A stretch of 64,000 nt of DNA from Kiritimatiellia bacterium (GCA_018001225.1 JAGNIJ010000001.1:219384-283383); one strand, 5' to 3'; shown: positions 29,050 through 37,686, numbered from the stretch's first letter. A program made the numbers and translations. Notes: generated from the sequence alone by a model not told the origin.

Positions 29050-30084
29050 ATGCCCCACGCCGCGACAAACACATGGTCCCTCGGCGGGCTGCCATTGGCC
29101 ACGCGCGCGGTCCTGGCGCCGATGGCGGGCTACACCGACCTGCCGTTCCGGCGGCTGGTCCGGTCGTTCGGCGGCGTCGGGCTGGCCTTCAGCGAGATGG
29201 TCAACCCGGACAGCATCCTGCGCGGCCGTAGCCGGAAGGTGTCGGCCCTGGTCGCCACCGCGCCGGACGACCGCCCGCTCGGCTGGCAGATCTACGGCAC
29301 GAACCCCGGCCTCCTCGCCGAGGCGGCGCAATGGTTCGAGGCGCGCGGTGCGGAACTGGTGGATATCAACATGGGCTGCCCGCAGAAAAAGATCTGCAGC
29401 CGGGGCGCGGGCGCCGCGCTCATGAAGACGCCGGACCTTGCCGTCGAGATCGCGCGCCGGGTCGTGGAGTCGGTGAAGATCCCCGTCACGGTGAAGATCC
29501 GGCTCGGCTGGAACGCGCCGGATGCCGCCGTGGACCTCGCCCGCGGCCTGGAGGCCGCGGGCGCGGCCGCGCTGACGGTGCACGGGCGCACCCGCGCGCA
29601 GCGGTTTTCGGGAACAGTGGACCTCGACGGCATCCGGCAGGTGGCCGAGGCCGTGCGCGTGCCGGTGATCGCCAACGGCGACGTCTTCACGCTGGCCGCC
29701 GCCCGGGAGATGCTCGACCGGACCGGCGCGTCGGCGCTCATGATCGGGCGGCACACGTTTTCCGAGCCGTGGTTCCTGCGCGACGTCGCGCGCGATCTGG
29801 CCGGCGAGCCGCCGCTGCCGACGCCCGCCTTCGCGGAGCGAATCGCGATGATGCGCCGGCTGTACGCGGACCACCTTTCACTCTACGGCGAGCGGTTCGG
29901 CGTGTCGCTGTTCCGCCGCTGGATCCCGCGGTTTGCCAAGGGGATGGGCGTTCCGCGCCCGATGATGATCGCCTTCCTGCAGGCCGTCACACCCGCCGAG
30001 TGGGAAGAGGGGATGGCGGCGGTCGAACAGTGGGCTGCCGCGGAAGGGCGCGGCTGTTCACTCGAACGCGCGCCCAGGGTATAA
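29050..30084 (+). CDS. dus: tRNA-dihydrouridine synthase
   Basis: The protein has 344 residues. It is an FMN enzyme reducing uridines in the tRNA D-loop. The N-terminal TIM barrel has APMAGYTDLPFRRL, the catalytic Cys110 in INMGCPQKK, the FMN-binding TVKIRLGWN, LTVHGRTRAQRFSG, IANGDVF and GASALMIGRHTFSEPWF. A helical tRNA-binding tail follows. It is most like the DusB branch. The N-terminal dozen residues (MPHAATNTWSLGG) precede a usual start region; no clear ribosome site is seen because the start abuts the CTGAACC repeat array. The stop overlaps the putative promoter of the following protease gene. Confidence 0.93.
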   Translation: MPHAATNTWSLGGLPLATRAVLAPMAGYTDLPFRRLVRSFGGVGLAFSEMVNPDSILRGRSRKVSALVATAPDDRPLGWQIYGTNPGLLAEAAQWFEARGAELVDINMGCPQKKICSRGAGAALMKTPDLAVEIARRVVESVKIPVTVKIRLGWNAPDAAVDLARGLEAAGAAALTVHGRTRAQRFSGTVDLDGIRQVAEAVRVPVIANGDVFTLAAAREMLDRTGASALMIGRHTFSEPWFLRDVARDLAGEPPLPTPAFAERIAMMRRLYADHLSLYGERFGVSLFRRWIPRFAKGMGVPRPMMIAFLQAVTPAEWEEGMAAVEQWAAAEGRGCSLERAPRV

Positions 30085-30085
30085 G
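30057..30085 (+). promoter_or_regulatory. putative promoter of the subtilase gene inside the end of dus
   Basis: TTCACT (30057-30062) and TATAAG (30080-30085) are 17 bp apart; the -10 overlaps the dus stop codon. ATG 30094 is only 8 bp past the -10 and lacks a ribosome site, so a leaderless transcript is likely. Confidence 0.4.
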
Positions 30086-30093
30086 AATCCGGC

Positions 30094-31638
30094 ATGGCGG
30101 GACATCGCGTTGCCCTTTTTCTTCTGGTCGGGCTGGCGGTCGGCGCCCGGGGCGAGTGGCCCTTCGCGCCGCCGGATCCCGGTCAGCCTTTTGCGCGGGA
30201 TCACGTCATCGTCCGATTCCGACCCGACCGGGTGGCGGCGCGGTTCGGGCGGGTGACGGACGTGAACCCCCGCGACGCGGAAACCGCGCTCGGTCTGCCC
30301 GCCGGTGCCGCGCTGGTGGACACGGGCTACGGGCGCTGGCTCCGCGAGGCCCGCGGCGGCGGCGCCGCGGAGATCAGCCTGGACCGCCACGTGTACGCAA
30401 GCGTACCGCGCGGCATGACCGCGGAAGCGCTCGTGGCGGCACTGCGGGCCAACCCGGCCGTGGAGTACGCGGAACCCGACGGCATCGGGACCGGCGGGGC
30501 CACCGTGCCGACCGATCCGGATTTCGGCAGCCAGTGGCACCACCTGAACACGGTCTACACCAGCAACGACCTGCCGGCGGATATCCGGTCCACGCAGGCC
30601 TGGGATCTCTCGCAGGGCTCGACCGGCGTGATCGCGGCCGTCCTGGACACGGGGCTGAACACGAACCTCGCGGAGTTCGCCGGACGCCATGTCAACGGCT
30701 ACGACTTCGCGTATAGCGACAGCAATCCCGCGGACGACAACGACCACGGCACCGCGGTCGCGAGCGTACTCGGCGCGAACGCGAACAACGGCAGCCTGAT
30801 CGCCGGCGTGGACTGGAACTGCCGGATCATGCCGGTGAAGGTCCTCAACAGCGGGAACACCGGGCTCTATTCATGGTGGGCGGACGGCATCGCGTGGGCG
30901 CTGACGAACGGCGCGGACGTGATCAACCTCTCGGCCGGCGGCTCCACGAGCGACACGACCTTGAGCAACGCGATCATGAACGCCATCGCGCAGGGCGTCG
31001 TCTTCGTGACCATCACGCACAACGACGGCGGCGGTAGCATCCGGTTCCCCGGCCGGATGGAGGCGTGCATCACGGTCGGGGCGACGGACACAAACGACGC
31101 GCGCGCCTCGTTCAGCAACTACGGCTCCGCGACCGATCTCGTCGCGCCCGGCAACAACATGGCGCTCGTGTCGCGGTCGGGGACGCTGCTGACCGGCTGG
31201 TGGGGCACCTCCTTCGCCGCGCCGCAGGTCGCCGGCGTGGCGGCGCTGCTCCGGGGGCTGTATCCCGGATTGACGCACGGGCAGGCGCACACGCTGCTGA
31301 CCGCCGGGGCGGACGACCAGGTCGGCAAGCCGGCGGAGGACGTGGCGGGCTTTGACGTGTATCACGGCTGGGGGCGGCTCAACGCCTATAACACGCTCGT
31401 CCTGGCCGGGACCCGCCTGGATTCCGCCGGCTGGGACCCGGCGGCGAGCCTCCGCTGGACCAGCCCGCCCAACGCGAGCAACCGCGAACCCTTCGTCGTG
31501 CAATCGGCCGCCACGGTTACGGGCGCCTTTGCCGAGGCGGCCGGGACCTTCGCGTACGGGACCAACCAGGCCCTGTGGCAAGCCGCCGCGCCGCTCGCGG
31601 GACAAGAGTTTTTCCGCATCGCCGTTACCAACCGGTAA
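30094..31638 (+). CDS. secreted subtilisin-family serine protease (S8)
   Basis: The protein has 514 residues. Signal peptide (ALFLLVGLAVGARGEWP), then an inhibitor-I9-like propeptide region (HVIVRFRPDRV ... AEALVAALRANPAVEYAEPD). In the catalytic domain Asp185 (AAVLDTGLN), His218 (NDHGTAVAS) and Ser373 (WGTSFAAPQVAG) make the triad. The oxyanion position reads THNDGGG in place of the usual AGN, with the Asn retained. The C-terminal 90 residues form the recurrent tail (PFVVQSAATV ... EFFRIAVTNR). The enzyme acts outside the cell or at its surface. It sits between dus and two small lipoprotein genes, with which it may be co-expressed. Confidence 0.92.
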   Translation: MAGHRVALFLLVGLAVGARGEWPFAPPDPGQPFARDHVIVRFRPDRVAARFGRVTDVNPRDAETALGLPAGAALVDTGYGRWLREARGGGAAEISLDRHVYASVPRGMTAEALVAALRANPAVEYAEPDGIGTGGATVPTDPDFGSQWHHLNTVYTSNDLPADIRSTQAWDLSQGSTGVIAAVLDTGLNTNLAEFAGRHVNGYDFAYSDSNPADDNDHGTAVASVLGANANNGSLIAGVDWNCRIMPVKVLNSGNTGLYSWWADGIAWALTNGADVINLSAGGSTSDTTLSNAIMNAIAQGVVFVTITHNDGGGSIRFPGRMEACITVGATDTNDARASFSNYGSATDLVAPGNNMALVSRSGTLLTGWWGTSFAAPQVAGVAALLRGLYPGLTHGQAHTLLTAGADDQVGKPAEDVAGFDVYHGWGRLNAYNTLVLAGTRLDSAGWDPAASLRWTSPPNASNREPFVVQSAATVTGAFAEAAGTFAYGTNQALWQAAAPLAGQEFFRIAVTNR

Positions 31639-31720
31639 CAAGCTTGTGCTCGGGGCCGCAGAAGAGGAGAATGCGACTATCCGGGCGGCGCGCGGAACTG
31701 CCCGGGAACAGGAGGCAAGA

Positions 31721-32212
31721 ATGAATAGACGGCTGGCGGTGTTCCTGTCGGTGGCATTGGTGGCGTGCGTTTCGGGCCTGGTGACGGGTTGCGAGGATGA
31801 CGAAGACACCGCTTCGACGTCCGGTTCCGGGACGGGATCCGACTCGGGCGGACAACCGTCCTCCGAAGGCCAGGCTCCCGCCGACAGCGACGCGGCGGAG
31901 GACGATGGGGTTGATGTTTACGAGGAAGGCTACGCCGTTGAAACCGTGCTGACCGCGCCGACCCTGGCCTTCCCTCCGGACGGCTACTCGAATTCCTCCG
32001 GCATCGGCGGCACGTGGATTTCGCTCAAGTGGAATGCCGTGGAGGGCGCGGAATCCTACCGCGTCAATATCCAGGGCCAGTTCTACAACGTGGGGGCGCA
32101 GACGGAGTATGTCTACGCGACCGCGGTGGGAACCTACACCTGGCAGGTCGCGGCCATCCGCGGCTCGGAGATCAAGTGGTCGCCCAGCCGGAAGTTCACG
32201 ATCGTGAATTGA
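31721..32212 (+). CDS. lipoprotein with Fn3-like domain (paralogue 1)
   Basis: The protein has 163 residues; ATG 31721 is preceded by AGGAGG. The signal peptide ends in lipobox LVTGC (Cys24). A 50-residue acidic, Ser/Gly-rich linker follows, then a domain of about 80 residues with the Fn3-like pattern PTLAFPPDGYSN, ISLKWNAVEGAESYRVNI, YTWQVAAIRGSEIKWSPSRK. It is a close paralogue of the gene at 32457 (same Cys position, same EDD start after Cys, same W-Q-V-A-A ... K-W-S ending). It is probably anchored to the outer or inner membrane and binds something through the Fn3-like fold. The actual role is unknown. Confidence 0.75.
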   Translation: MNRRLAVFLSVALVACVSGLVTGCEDDEDTASTSGSGTGSDSGGQPSSEGQAPADSDAAEDDGVDVYEEGYAVETVLTAPTLAFPPDGYSNSSGIGGTWISLKWNAVEGAESYRVNIQGQFYNVGAQTEYVYATAVGTYTWQVAAIRGSEIKWSPSRKFTIVN

Positions 32213-32265
32213 CCGCAACCGGCGGCGGCCGGATCGTTCAGGGATGAAGCGCGCCGTATCCGCCC

Positions 32266-32358
32266 GCCCGTAGCGCCGCCTCGCCTCGAGGCGAGCGCCT
32301 CAAGCCGCATGAATCCGGCTGGACGGCCCCGGCTCGAGGGCGAGCCGGGGCTACGGGC
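32266..32358. repeat. nested palindromic element bounded by GCCCGTAG / CTACGGGC
   Basis: Outer arms GCCCGTAG (32266-32273) and CTACGGGC (32351-32358) enclose two perfect palindromes: CTCGCCTCGAGGCGAG (32280-32295) and GCCCCGGCTCG-aggg-CGAGCCGGGGC (32326-32351). It fills the gap between the two lipoprotein paralogues and looks like a self-contained REP/MITE-type unit. Confidence 0.6.
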
Positions 32359-32456
32359 CCCACGGAATGACCAAGCGGGCATTGAAGTTTCAAGCTGGCG
32401 CGGGGGCGGGAAGAATGCCGCACTTCCAAGCGACAGGATGCTTGGAGGAAGAAATC

Positions 32457-32969
32457 ATGAAAACGCGCCTACTTGCAGGGTGCCTGGCCGGGCTGGTTCT
32501 TGCGGGTGTCGGGTTCACGACGGGATGCGAGGATGATGACGACAGCGCGAACCCCCTGGTGATTGTCGTGACCAACGAGGTCGGGCAGGTGATTGAAGTA
32601 GAGGTCCCGGCCGGGGACGAAGAGGTGGATGAGGAGCCTGCGGACGCCGCGGCGGTCGCGGAGGGCGAGGAAGAGCCCGCGCCGATCCCGGTCGAACCCG
32701 CGCTGATGGCGCCTGTATTGATGGCCCCGGCCGACGGGATCGTCGTGGGCGCGAACGGAGGCATGGCCACGATCCCGCTCGCCTGGTTCCCCTCGAAGCG
32801 GGCGAAATCGTACCGGGTCAAGGTGGGCGGACAGGAACACGACGTCGGCACGGACTTGTCCTACATCTTCACGGGCGGGCCGGGCCTCTATGCCTGGCAG
32901 GTTGCCGCGGTGCGGGATGGCGAGGTCAAGTGGTCCGGCAAGAGATACCTGACGATTGTGGCCTTGTGA
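32457..32969 (+). CDS. lipoprotein with Fn3-like domain (paralogue 2)
   Basis: The protein has 170 residues; ATG 32457 follows GGAGGAAG. Lipobox FTTGC (Cys24) is followed by EDDDD, a strongly acidic Glu/Ala/Pro linker (residues about 50-90), then the Fn3-like domain (LMAPADGIVVG, IPLAWFPSKRAKSYRVKVGG, LYAWQVAAVRDGEVKWSG). The linker differs almost completely from paralogue 1 while the folded domain is conserved, so the domain carries the function. The insertion of a palindromic element between the paralogues suggests they arose by tandem duplication and were then separated. Confidence 0.75.
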   Translation: MKTRLLAGCLAGLVLAGVGFTTGCEDDDDSANPLVIVVTNEVGQVIEVEVPAGDEEVDEEPADAAAVAEGEEEPAPIPVEPALMAPVLMAPADGIVVGANGGMATIPLAWFPSKRAKSYRVKVGGQEHDVGTDLSYIFTGGPGLYAWQVAAVRDGEVKWSGKRYLTIVAL

Positions 32970-33032
32970 TCGCGATTGCGAGGCCGTGTGCCAGCCTTTG
33001 TCACGCCCCCGTTTTGCAGCCAGGGCTAGACT

Positions 33033-33476
33033 TCAGCCGGACTTCTTCGCCTTGGCCATCCGGACGCGGACCGCGGCCTGGATCTGCTCCTCGGAGCGGA
33101 GCAGCTGATCCCCGGCCACGATTTCCTCGACGATGACCGGGATCAGCCCGCTGTCCATCCCGAGGGCCATGGCGAAGGAGACGCACAGGGCTTTTTCCTG
33201 CGCGCCCAGCACGCCGTCGATGATCATCATGTCCACCAGGTCGTAGAGCTGCTGGAACCGCGAGGGCTCGTCCCTGGGGATGGACAGCTTGACGCGGTCG
33301 GGGTGGGCGAGGACCTCCTCGACCTGGGCGTCCGACAGGCCCCACTTGCGGGCGAGGTAATTGAGCAGGTCCCGTTCCGCGCCGGCCAGTTTCCCGTCCC
33401 TCAACGCCACGAGGGCCAGGTTCCGGAAATGACTCATCTTCTCCGCCGAACTCCATTTTCCGCCCGTGCTGCCCAT
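33033..33476 (-). CDS. TerB-like (tellurite-resistance fold) protein
   Basis: The protein has 147 residues; ATG 33476 follows AAGGAG. It is all-helical. The pattern LALVALRDGKLAGAERDLLNYLARKWGLSDAQVEEVL matches the first TerB-like repeat, and LVDMMIIDGVLGAQEKALCVSFAMALGMDSGL matches the second, with acidic residues placed as in the metal-binding helices. TerB-fold proteins are cytosolic and linked to stress or membrane-associated complexes; a specific role cannot be given. It is convergent with the lipoprotein gene and divergent from rpmH. Its C-terminus is basic (RMAKAKKSG). Confidence 0.75.
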   Translation of the reverse strand: MGSTGGKWSSAEKMSHFRNLALVALRDGKLAGAERDLLNYLARKWGLSDAQVEEVLAHPDRVKLSIPRDEPSRFQQLYDLVDMMIIDGVLGAQEKALCVSFAMALGMDSGLIPVIVEEIVAGDQLLRSEEQIQAAVRVRMAKAKKSG

Positions 33477-33558
33477 GGCTGTCTCCTTCAGGTTGGGAAT
33501 CGCCGGCGAGTCTATCATCCGCCGCCACCCCGGGTCTAGCTAATGCCTCGCTCATTGT

Positions 33559-33601
33559 AGGGGCGCCGCTTGCCGGCGCTCGCGGGCGTCGCAAGCGACG
33601 C
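33559..33601. repeat. pair of hairpins, GTAGGGGC family, before rpmH
   Basis: GCGCCG-cttgc-CGGCGC (33563-33579) and GCGTCGC-aa-GCGACGC (33586-33601) stand side by side after a GTAG, the same opening as in other hairpin repeats of the window. They lie between the TerB-like gene and the rpmH promoter. Confidence 0.5.
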
Positions 33602-33651
33602 ATGACTAAGAAATAGCCCCGAGCGCCCCTTCACGGGGCCCCCCTTCTAGG

Positions 33652-33679
33652 TTGACTTGGCGGCGGAAGCTGCTACAAG
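33652..33679 (+). promoter_or_regulatory. rpmH promoter
   Basis: TTGACT (5 of 6) and TACAAG (4 of 6) with a 16-bp spacer sit about 40 bp before the rpmH ATG, giving a leader of around 30 nt. It is the best sigma-70 match in the window, as expected for a ribosomal protein gene. Confidence 0.6.
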
Positions 33680-33716
33680 GGCAGGGTCGCAGCGAAAAAA
33701 ACACGGAAAAACGGCC

Positions 33717-33851
33717 ATGAAACGAACGTATCAGCCCTCCAAGGTAAAGCGGAAACGGACGCACGGATTTCGGAGCCGGATGGCCACGAAGAACGGGCGC
33801 AAGGTGCTGGCCCGCCGCCGCCAGGTTGGACGCAAGCGGCTCGTGGTCTGA
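33717..33851 (+). CDS. rpmH: 50S ribosomal protein L34
   Basis: The protein has 44 residues, the standard length. The sequence [18 protein letters not shown] and the following [22 protein letters not shown] is unmistakable L34. It is followed 20 bp later by rnpA, the order found in nearly all bacteria. dnaA, which often precedes rpmH near the chromosome origin, is not here; a TerB-like gene on the other strand takes that place. Confidence 0.98.
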   Translation: MKRTYQPSKVKRKRTHGFRSRMATKNGRKVLARRRQVGRKRLVV

Positions 33852-33871
33852 CGCCGCCTGCCGGGGGAATC

Positions 33872-34261
33872 ATGACCGAAGCCGCGGGCAGCCGGCGGGC
33901 TCCGGGCGCGGTCCTGGGCCGCGAGCGGCGGTTGATCCGCTCGGCGCTGTTCCGCGAGGCGTACGACCAGGGCCGGCGCCAGTTCGGGCGCTGCATGGTG
34001 CTCTGGCTGCGGTCGGGGGAGGGCGCGGCCCTGCGCCTGGGCGTGGTCACCGGCCGCAAAGTCGGCGAGGCCGTCGAGCGCAACCGCGCGCGCCGGCGCC
34101 TGCGGGAAGTGTACCGGCGGAACCGGCACCTTTTCGGGGGCGCGTGGGACGTGGTCCTGGTCGGCCGCCGCCCGGTGCTGGAGGCCTCCTGGGCGGATTT
34201 GTCGGCGGAACTGCTGGCCCTGGCCCGCCGGGCCGGCCTGATGAAGGAGAAGACCCTGTAG
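33872..34261 (+). CDS. rnpA: ribonuclease P protein component
   Basis: The protein has 129 residues. It binds RNase P RNA and helps process tRNA 5' ends. The RNA-binding signature is intact: KVGEAVERNRARRRLREVYRRN, with the preceding strand LRLGVVTGRK and the ending WDVVLVGRRPVLEASWADLSAEL. It begins with a short non-conserved Ala/Gly/Arg extension (residues 1-15). It is in the rpmH operon. A dispersed inverted repeat separates it from yidD, 118 bp away. Confidence 0.95.
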   Translation: MTEAAGSRRAPGAVLGRERRLIRSALFREAYDQGRRQFGRCMVLWLRSGEGAALRLGVVTGRKVGEAVERNRARRRLREVYRRNRHLFGGAWDVVLVGRRPVLEASWADLSAELLALARRAGLMKEKTL

Positions 34262-34274
34262 TCCGCGGGAGAAG

Positions 34275-34360
34275 TAAACGCAAAGACGCAAAGACGCAAA
34301 GAAACGCGAAGGGAAGAGGACCATCGGGCTGTTCTTTGCGCCTTCGCGCCTTTGCGTTAA
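34275..34360. repeat. ACGCAAAG-type inverted repeat between rnpA and yidD
   Basis: Left arm: three ACGCAAAG-like units (AAACGCAAAGACGCAAAGAC and following). Right arm: CTTTGCGCCTTCGCGCCTTT then GCGTTA. The arms are complementary and can form a hairpin of about 25 bp around a 25-base loop. It has been inserted into an otherwise compact translation/membrane operon. Confidence 0.65.
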
Positions 34361-34379
34361 AATCCGGACTGGCCAATTC

Positions 34380-34625
34380 ATGAAGTATGTGCTGATCGCT
34401 TTGATTCGTTTGTACCGGGCGCTGATTTCGCCCTGGCTGGGCCCCTGCTGCCGGTTCGAGCCTTCCTGCTCGGTGTATTGCATCGAGGCGCTCCAGCGGC
34501 ACGGGTTCTGGCGCGGTTCGCTGCTCGGCGCGCGCCGCCTGCTGAAATGCCACCCCTTCCATCGCGGCGGGTTCGATCCCGTCCCCGTGCCGCATGCCCT
34601 TCGTTGTCCCGGAGTTGATCGATGA
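34380..34625 (+). CDS. yidD: membrane protein insertion efficiency factor
   Basis: The protein has 81 residues. The family signature is complete: [35 protein letters not shown], with the three conserved Cys, and [16 protein letters not shown]. It assists insertion of proteins by YidC at the inner membrane, to which it associates through an amphipathic N-terminal helix. Its stop overlaps the yidC start by 4 bp, so the two are translated together. A second, larger YidD-domain protein is encoded at 38991. Confidence 0.95.
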   Translation: MKYVLIALIRLYRALISPWLGPCCRFEPSCSVYCIEALQRHGFWRGSLLGARRLLKCHPFHRGGFDPVPVPHALRCPGVDR

Positions 34626-36403
34626 AAAGAAACGACATCCTGATCCTCGTCGCCCTCTTCGCCCTCTGGCTGGCCTGGCCGTCATTCGACCGGCACGTCA
34701 TCAGGAAATACTTCTTCCCCGCGCCGCCGCCGGCGGCCGTCGAGGAGGCGCCCCCGGCCGATACGGCCGCGGAACCGCCGGCCCTGGCCCCGGCCGAAGC
34801 GCCGGCGCCCGCCGCGGAAACGCCCGCCCCGGCCATCGAGGCGGCCCCGGAGCCGGAGGACGCCGGCCCGGAAAGCACGGCGACGCTGGAGGACGAGCGG
34901 GTCCGGCTGGTGCTCTCCTCGCGCGGCGCGGGCGTGGCGTCCGCCGAGCTCAAGCAGTATCCCCTGACCGCCGAGGCGGGCAGCCCGCCGGTGGTCCTGG
35001 ACTTCTCCGCGCGGCGCGCGCTGGCCTACGGCGGCCTGGCGGGCCTGTCCGAGGCGGTGAATTTCACGGTGGCCTCCCAGACCGGAAACGAAGTGGTCCT
35101 GGAGCACACGGCGGCCTCGGGCCTCCAGCTTCAACGGACGCTCCAACTGGCGGATGGCTACCTCCTCAAGGTGACCGACCGGTTCGCGAACCGCGGGTCG
35201 GCGGCCCTGGCAGTCCCGGACCACTCCCTGCAGACGGGCCCGATGCCCAACCTGCCGGGCGAGTCCGCGATGAGGGGCGTGGCGAACCAGGGCGTGGACA
35301 CCCTGTCCCCGGGTGGCGAGGGCGTCCAGCACTGGGGCGGGAAAGTGCCGGGCTGGTTCGACGAGGTGCGCAAGGAGAAAAACCTGCCCGGCCTCCCCGA
35401 GCGGATCGAGTGGCCGCTGGATACGGCCATGGAATGGGTCGCCGCCAAGAACAAGTACTTTGCCCAGGTCCTCGTGCCCGAGGGCGGGGCGGAAAAGGCC
35501 GTGGTCCTCGCCCGCCGCGAGGTGTCCGAGGCCGAGCGGCAGGACCCGGCCGCCAAGCCCCGCGGGGCGGTTCTCGCCGACATGGCCGTATCGGTCCAGT
35601 TTGCTGGCACCGTGCTGGCGCCGGGCGACGCCTTCACCCGGACGGTCCAGTACTACATCGGGCCGAAGAAGTTCGACGTCTTGAGCCGCCACGGGCAGCA
35701 CATGGTCGACGTGATGGAGTTCGGGTTCTGGGCGGCCATCGGCAAGATCCTGCTGCAGGTCATGAACGGGATCCACCGGGTCCTGTGGCCGCATAACTAC
35801 GGCATCGCGGTCATCCTGCTGACGGTCCTCATCCGCGTCGTGTTCTGGCCGATTACGCGCAAGAGCACGGAGAGCATGCGGAAGATGCAGGAGATCCAGC
35901 CGCTGGTCACCGCCGCGCGCCAGCAGTACAAGGACAGCCCGCAGAAGCAGCAGCAGGCGATCATGGCGCTCTACAAGGAGCACAAGGTCAACCCGCTGGG
36001 CGGCTGCCTGCCGATGCTTATCCAGATCCCGGTGTTCATCGCCCTCTTCGTCGTCCTGCGCAGCGCCATCGAGCTGCGATTTGCGAGCTTCCTGTGGATC
36101 CGCGACTTGAGCCAGCCGGAGAACCTGCTGGCGGGCAAACTGCCGTTCGGGTTGTCGCTGAACCTGCTGCCGATCCTCATGGCGGCGACCATGGCCTGGC
36201 AGCAGAAGCTGACGCCCTCCGGCGGCGACCCGAACCAGCAGAAGATGATGATGTTCATGCCGATCATGATGCTGGTGCTGTTCTACAATTTCGCCTCGGG
36301 CCTGTCCCTGTACTGGACGACAAACCAGTGCCTGATGATCGCGCAGCAGCTGGCGGCGCAGCGGCGCAAGAAGGCCCGGGAGGCGGCCGCGGCGGCGCGG
36401 TAG
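34622..36403 (+). CDS. yidC: membrane protein insertase YidC
   Basis: The protein has 593 residues and is of the long Gram-negative type. An N-terminal anchor ([16 protein letters not shown]) is followed by an Ala/Pro/Glu-rich linker (about 35-95) and the periplasmic beta-supersandwich (about 100-360). The conserved core follows (about 375-580): [25 protein letters not shown], with the Arg in the hydrophilic groove, then [28 protein letters not shown] and a last helix [17 protein letters not shown]. It inserts inner-membrane proteins with or without Sec. It sits between yidD and khpB in the conserved order. Confidence 0.97.
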   Translation: MKRNDILILVALFALWLAWPSFDRHVIRKYFFPAPPPAAVEEAPPADTAAEPPALAPAEAPAPAAETPAPAIEAAPEPEDAGPESTATLEDERVRLVLSSRGAGVASAELKQYPLTAEAGSPPVVLDFSARRALAYGGLAGLSEAVNFTVASQTGNEVVLEHTAASGLQLQRTLQLADGYLLKVTDRFANRGSAALAVPDHSLQTGPMPNLPGESAMRGVANQGVDTLSPGGEGVQHWGGKVPGWFDEVRKEKNLPGLPERIEWPLDTAMEWVAAKNKYFAQVLVPEGGAEKAVVLARREVSEAERQDPAAKPRGAVLADMAVSVQFAGTVLAPGDAFTRTVQYYIGPKKFDVLSRHGQHMVDVMEFGFWAAIGKILLQVMNGIHRVLWPHNYGIAVILLTVLIRVVFWPITRKSTESMRKMQEIQPLVTAARQQYKDSPQKQQQAIMALYKEHKVNPLGGCLPMLIQIPVFIALFVVLRSAIELRFASFLWIRDLSQPENLLAGKLPFGLSLNLLPILMAATMAWQQKLTPSGGDPNQQKMMMFMPIMMLVLFYNFASGLSLYWTTNQCLMIAQQLAAQRRKKAREAAAAAR

Positions 36404-36417
36404 GCGAGGAGGAAGCC

Positions 36418-36915
36418 ATGAGCGACCAGGACGCAGTCTCGCAGGTACAGGACGAGGCCCGGCAGACGCTGGGCGAGTTGCTCCGGCTGACCGGATTCGA
36501 GGCGAAGGTTGAGGCGTCGGCGCCGGAGGAGCAGGAGGTGCTCCTGCGCGTCGAGTGCGCTGACGCGGCCCAGTTGATCGGGCGGAAGGGGCAGGTCTTG
36601 GACGCCCTCCAGTTCATCCTCGGCCGCATGCTCCTGCGCAAGGCCGGCCGCGACGTGCGGTTCGTCGTGGACGTCGGCGACTACCGCGAGCGCCGCAAGG
36701 AACAGGTCCTGCGCGAGGCCATGGCCGCGATCGAGGAGGTCAAGCAGACCGGCCGCCCCGTCAAGCTGCCGGCCATGTCCGCCCACGAGCGGAGGCTGGT
36801 CCACCACCTGGCCGCCGAGACGCCCGGCTTGGAAACGTTTTCGGAACCCACCGCGGAGGACGGCCGCAAGCGCGTGGTCATCAGCCCGGTGGGGGAATCC
36901 GCGCCTCCGGCCTGA
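36418..36915 (+). CDS. khpB: KH/R3H RNA-binding protein (Jag/KhpB-like)
   Basis: The protein has 165 residues; ATG 36418 follows GAGGAGG. A KH-II domain (about 20-85, LIGRKGQVLDALQFILGRML) contains the GxxG loop (GRKG). An R3H domain (about 100-155) has RREQVLREAM-like helices, RPVKLPAMSAHERRLVHHL and R-H contacts, ending EDGRKRVVISPV. The Jag-N domain found in many Firmicutes homologues is missing. It binds RNA and is a usual neighbour of yidC. The operon probably ends here, at the hairpins beginning 36931. Confidence 0.93.
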   Translation: MSDQDAVSQVQDEARQTLGELLRLTGFEAKVEASAPEEQEVLLRVECADAAQLIGRKGQVLDALQFILGRMLLRKAGRDVRFVVDVGDYRERRKEQVLREAMAAIEEVKQTGRPVKLPAMSAHERRLVHHLAAETPGLETFSEPTAEDGRKRVVISPVGESAPPA

Positions 36916-36930
36916 AGCGATTCCGCCCTG

Positions 36931-36955
36931 TAGTTCCGGCGCTCTGCCGCCGGAA
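36931..36955. repeat. TAG-TTCCGGCG hairpin repeat
   Basis: TTCCGGCG-ctctgc-CGCCGGAA is a perfect 8-bp stem directly after khpB, the second copy of the element at 19495. Followed by AAAAGAAAA, it may contribute to termination in the minus direction. Confidence 0.55.
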
Positions 36956-36959
36956 AAGA

Positions 36960-36992
36960 AAACGGCCCGCCCCGCGAGGGGACGGGCCGTTT
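36960..36992. terminator. bidirectional intrinsic terminator between khpB and the outer-membrane gene
   Basis: AAACGGCCCG-CCCC-GCGA-GGGG-a-CGGGCCGTTT gives a 14-bp stem with one bulge. On the minus strand it is followed by TTTTCTTTT, a good T-tract for the gene ending at 37015; on the plus strand by TTTCGC, weaker. A second small stem (TCCTGC-ggat-GCAGGA) lies at about 36999-37014. Confidence 0.8.
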
Positions 36993-37014
36993 CGCGTATC
37001 CTGCGGATGCAGGA

Positions 37015-37629
37015 TTAGAACTGGAACCGGCCGCCGAGGCCGAAGAACAGGTCGTCGATGTGAATGATTTCACCGTAGAGCGAGAGCTGCTCGTTCAGGT
37101 CGAACAGCACGCCGCCGGCGATGGCGACATCCGTCTCGTCTTCGCTCGCGTCGCCGACGCCTTCCCAGTCGACCTCGACATCGGAGTAGTTCATCCCGAG
37201 GAACCCGTAGGGCGTGAACTGCTCGATGGTCTTGCTGACGAGGGCCCCGACGTTGACGAACAGCCAGTCGGCGTCGACGTCATCGGTTACCTCGTAGCTG
37301 GCCATGCCGATGGTTCCGCGAAGGGCCACGTCCACGGGCAGGTCCAGGGGCAGGGTGTATTTGCCGCCGCCCTGGTACGCCAACCCGGCGTCGCCTTCGT
37401 CCGGATCGATCATGCCCAGGTCGGCAAACAGCGCCAGGCCTTCCATCACGCCGAACGTGACCCGCCCGCCGTATCCGTTGGCGTCGTCGCCCACGACCGC
37501 GCCACCCGATACGCGAATCAGGCCCGCCTCGGGCGCCGCGGCGCTGTCCGCGTACGGAAGCCCTGCAAACTGGGCCATTGCCGGCGCGGCCATGGCGCAC
37601 ATCATCGCGACCACGATCAACTTCTTCAT
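37015..37629 (-). CDS. outer-membrane beta-barrel protein, OmpA/OmpX-like size
   Basis: The protein has 204 residues; ATG 37629 follows AGGAGGAAG. Signal peptide MKKLIVVAMMCAMAAPAMAQF. The mature part alternates short strands and turns (YGGRVTFGVMEGLALFADLG, YGFLGMNYSDVEVDWEG, VAIAGGVLFDLNEQLSLYGE) and ends in the strand FFGLGGRFQF. A final aromatic residue is the BAM-recognition signal of barrels. It is predicted to have eight to ten strands. It is an outer-membrane protein of unknown cargo, ended by the terminator at 36960 and preceded by a 5' leader hairpin. Confidence 0.8.
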   Translation of the reverse strand: MKKLIVVAMMCAMAAPAMAQFAGLPYADSAAAPEAGLIRVSGGAVVGDDANGYGGRVTFGVMEGLALFADLGMIDPDEGDAGLAYQGGGKYTLPLDLPVDVALRGTIGMASYEVTDDVDADWLFVNVGALVSKTIEQFTPYGFLGMNYSDVEVDWEGVGDASEDETDVAIAGGVLFDLNEQLSLYGEIIHIDDLFFGLGGRFQF

Positions 37630-37655
37630 GCACTTCCTCCTGGTTGGTTTGCCTC

Positions 37656-37686
37656 CCCACAGGCTGACAATAAAACAACCTGTGGG
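37656..37686 (-). other. 8-bp leader hairpin of the outer-membrane gene
   Basis: On the minus strand CCCACAGG (37686-37679) and CCTGTGGG (37663-37656) pair across a 15-nt AT-rich loop, ending 26 bp before the ATG. The arrangement fits a 5'-UTR stabiliser or a small-RNA target. The AT-rich DNA beyond (37690-37760) probably holds divergent promoters that I could not fix precisely. Confidence 0.4.

Noticed and set aside
33559..33716. Replication origin next to rpmH
   Set aside because: No dnaA gene, no cluster of DnaA boxes and no AT-rich unwinding region were seen; only GC hairpins and the rpmH promoter.
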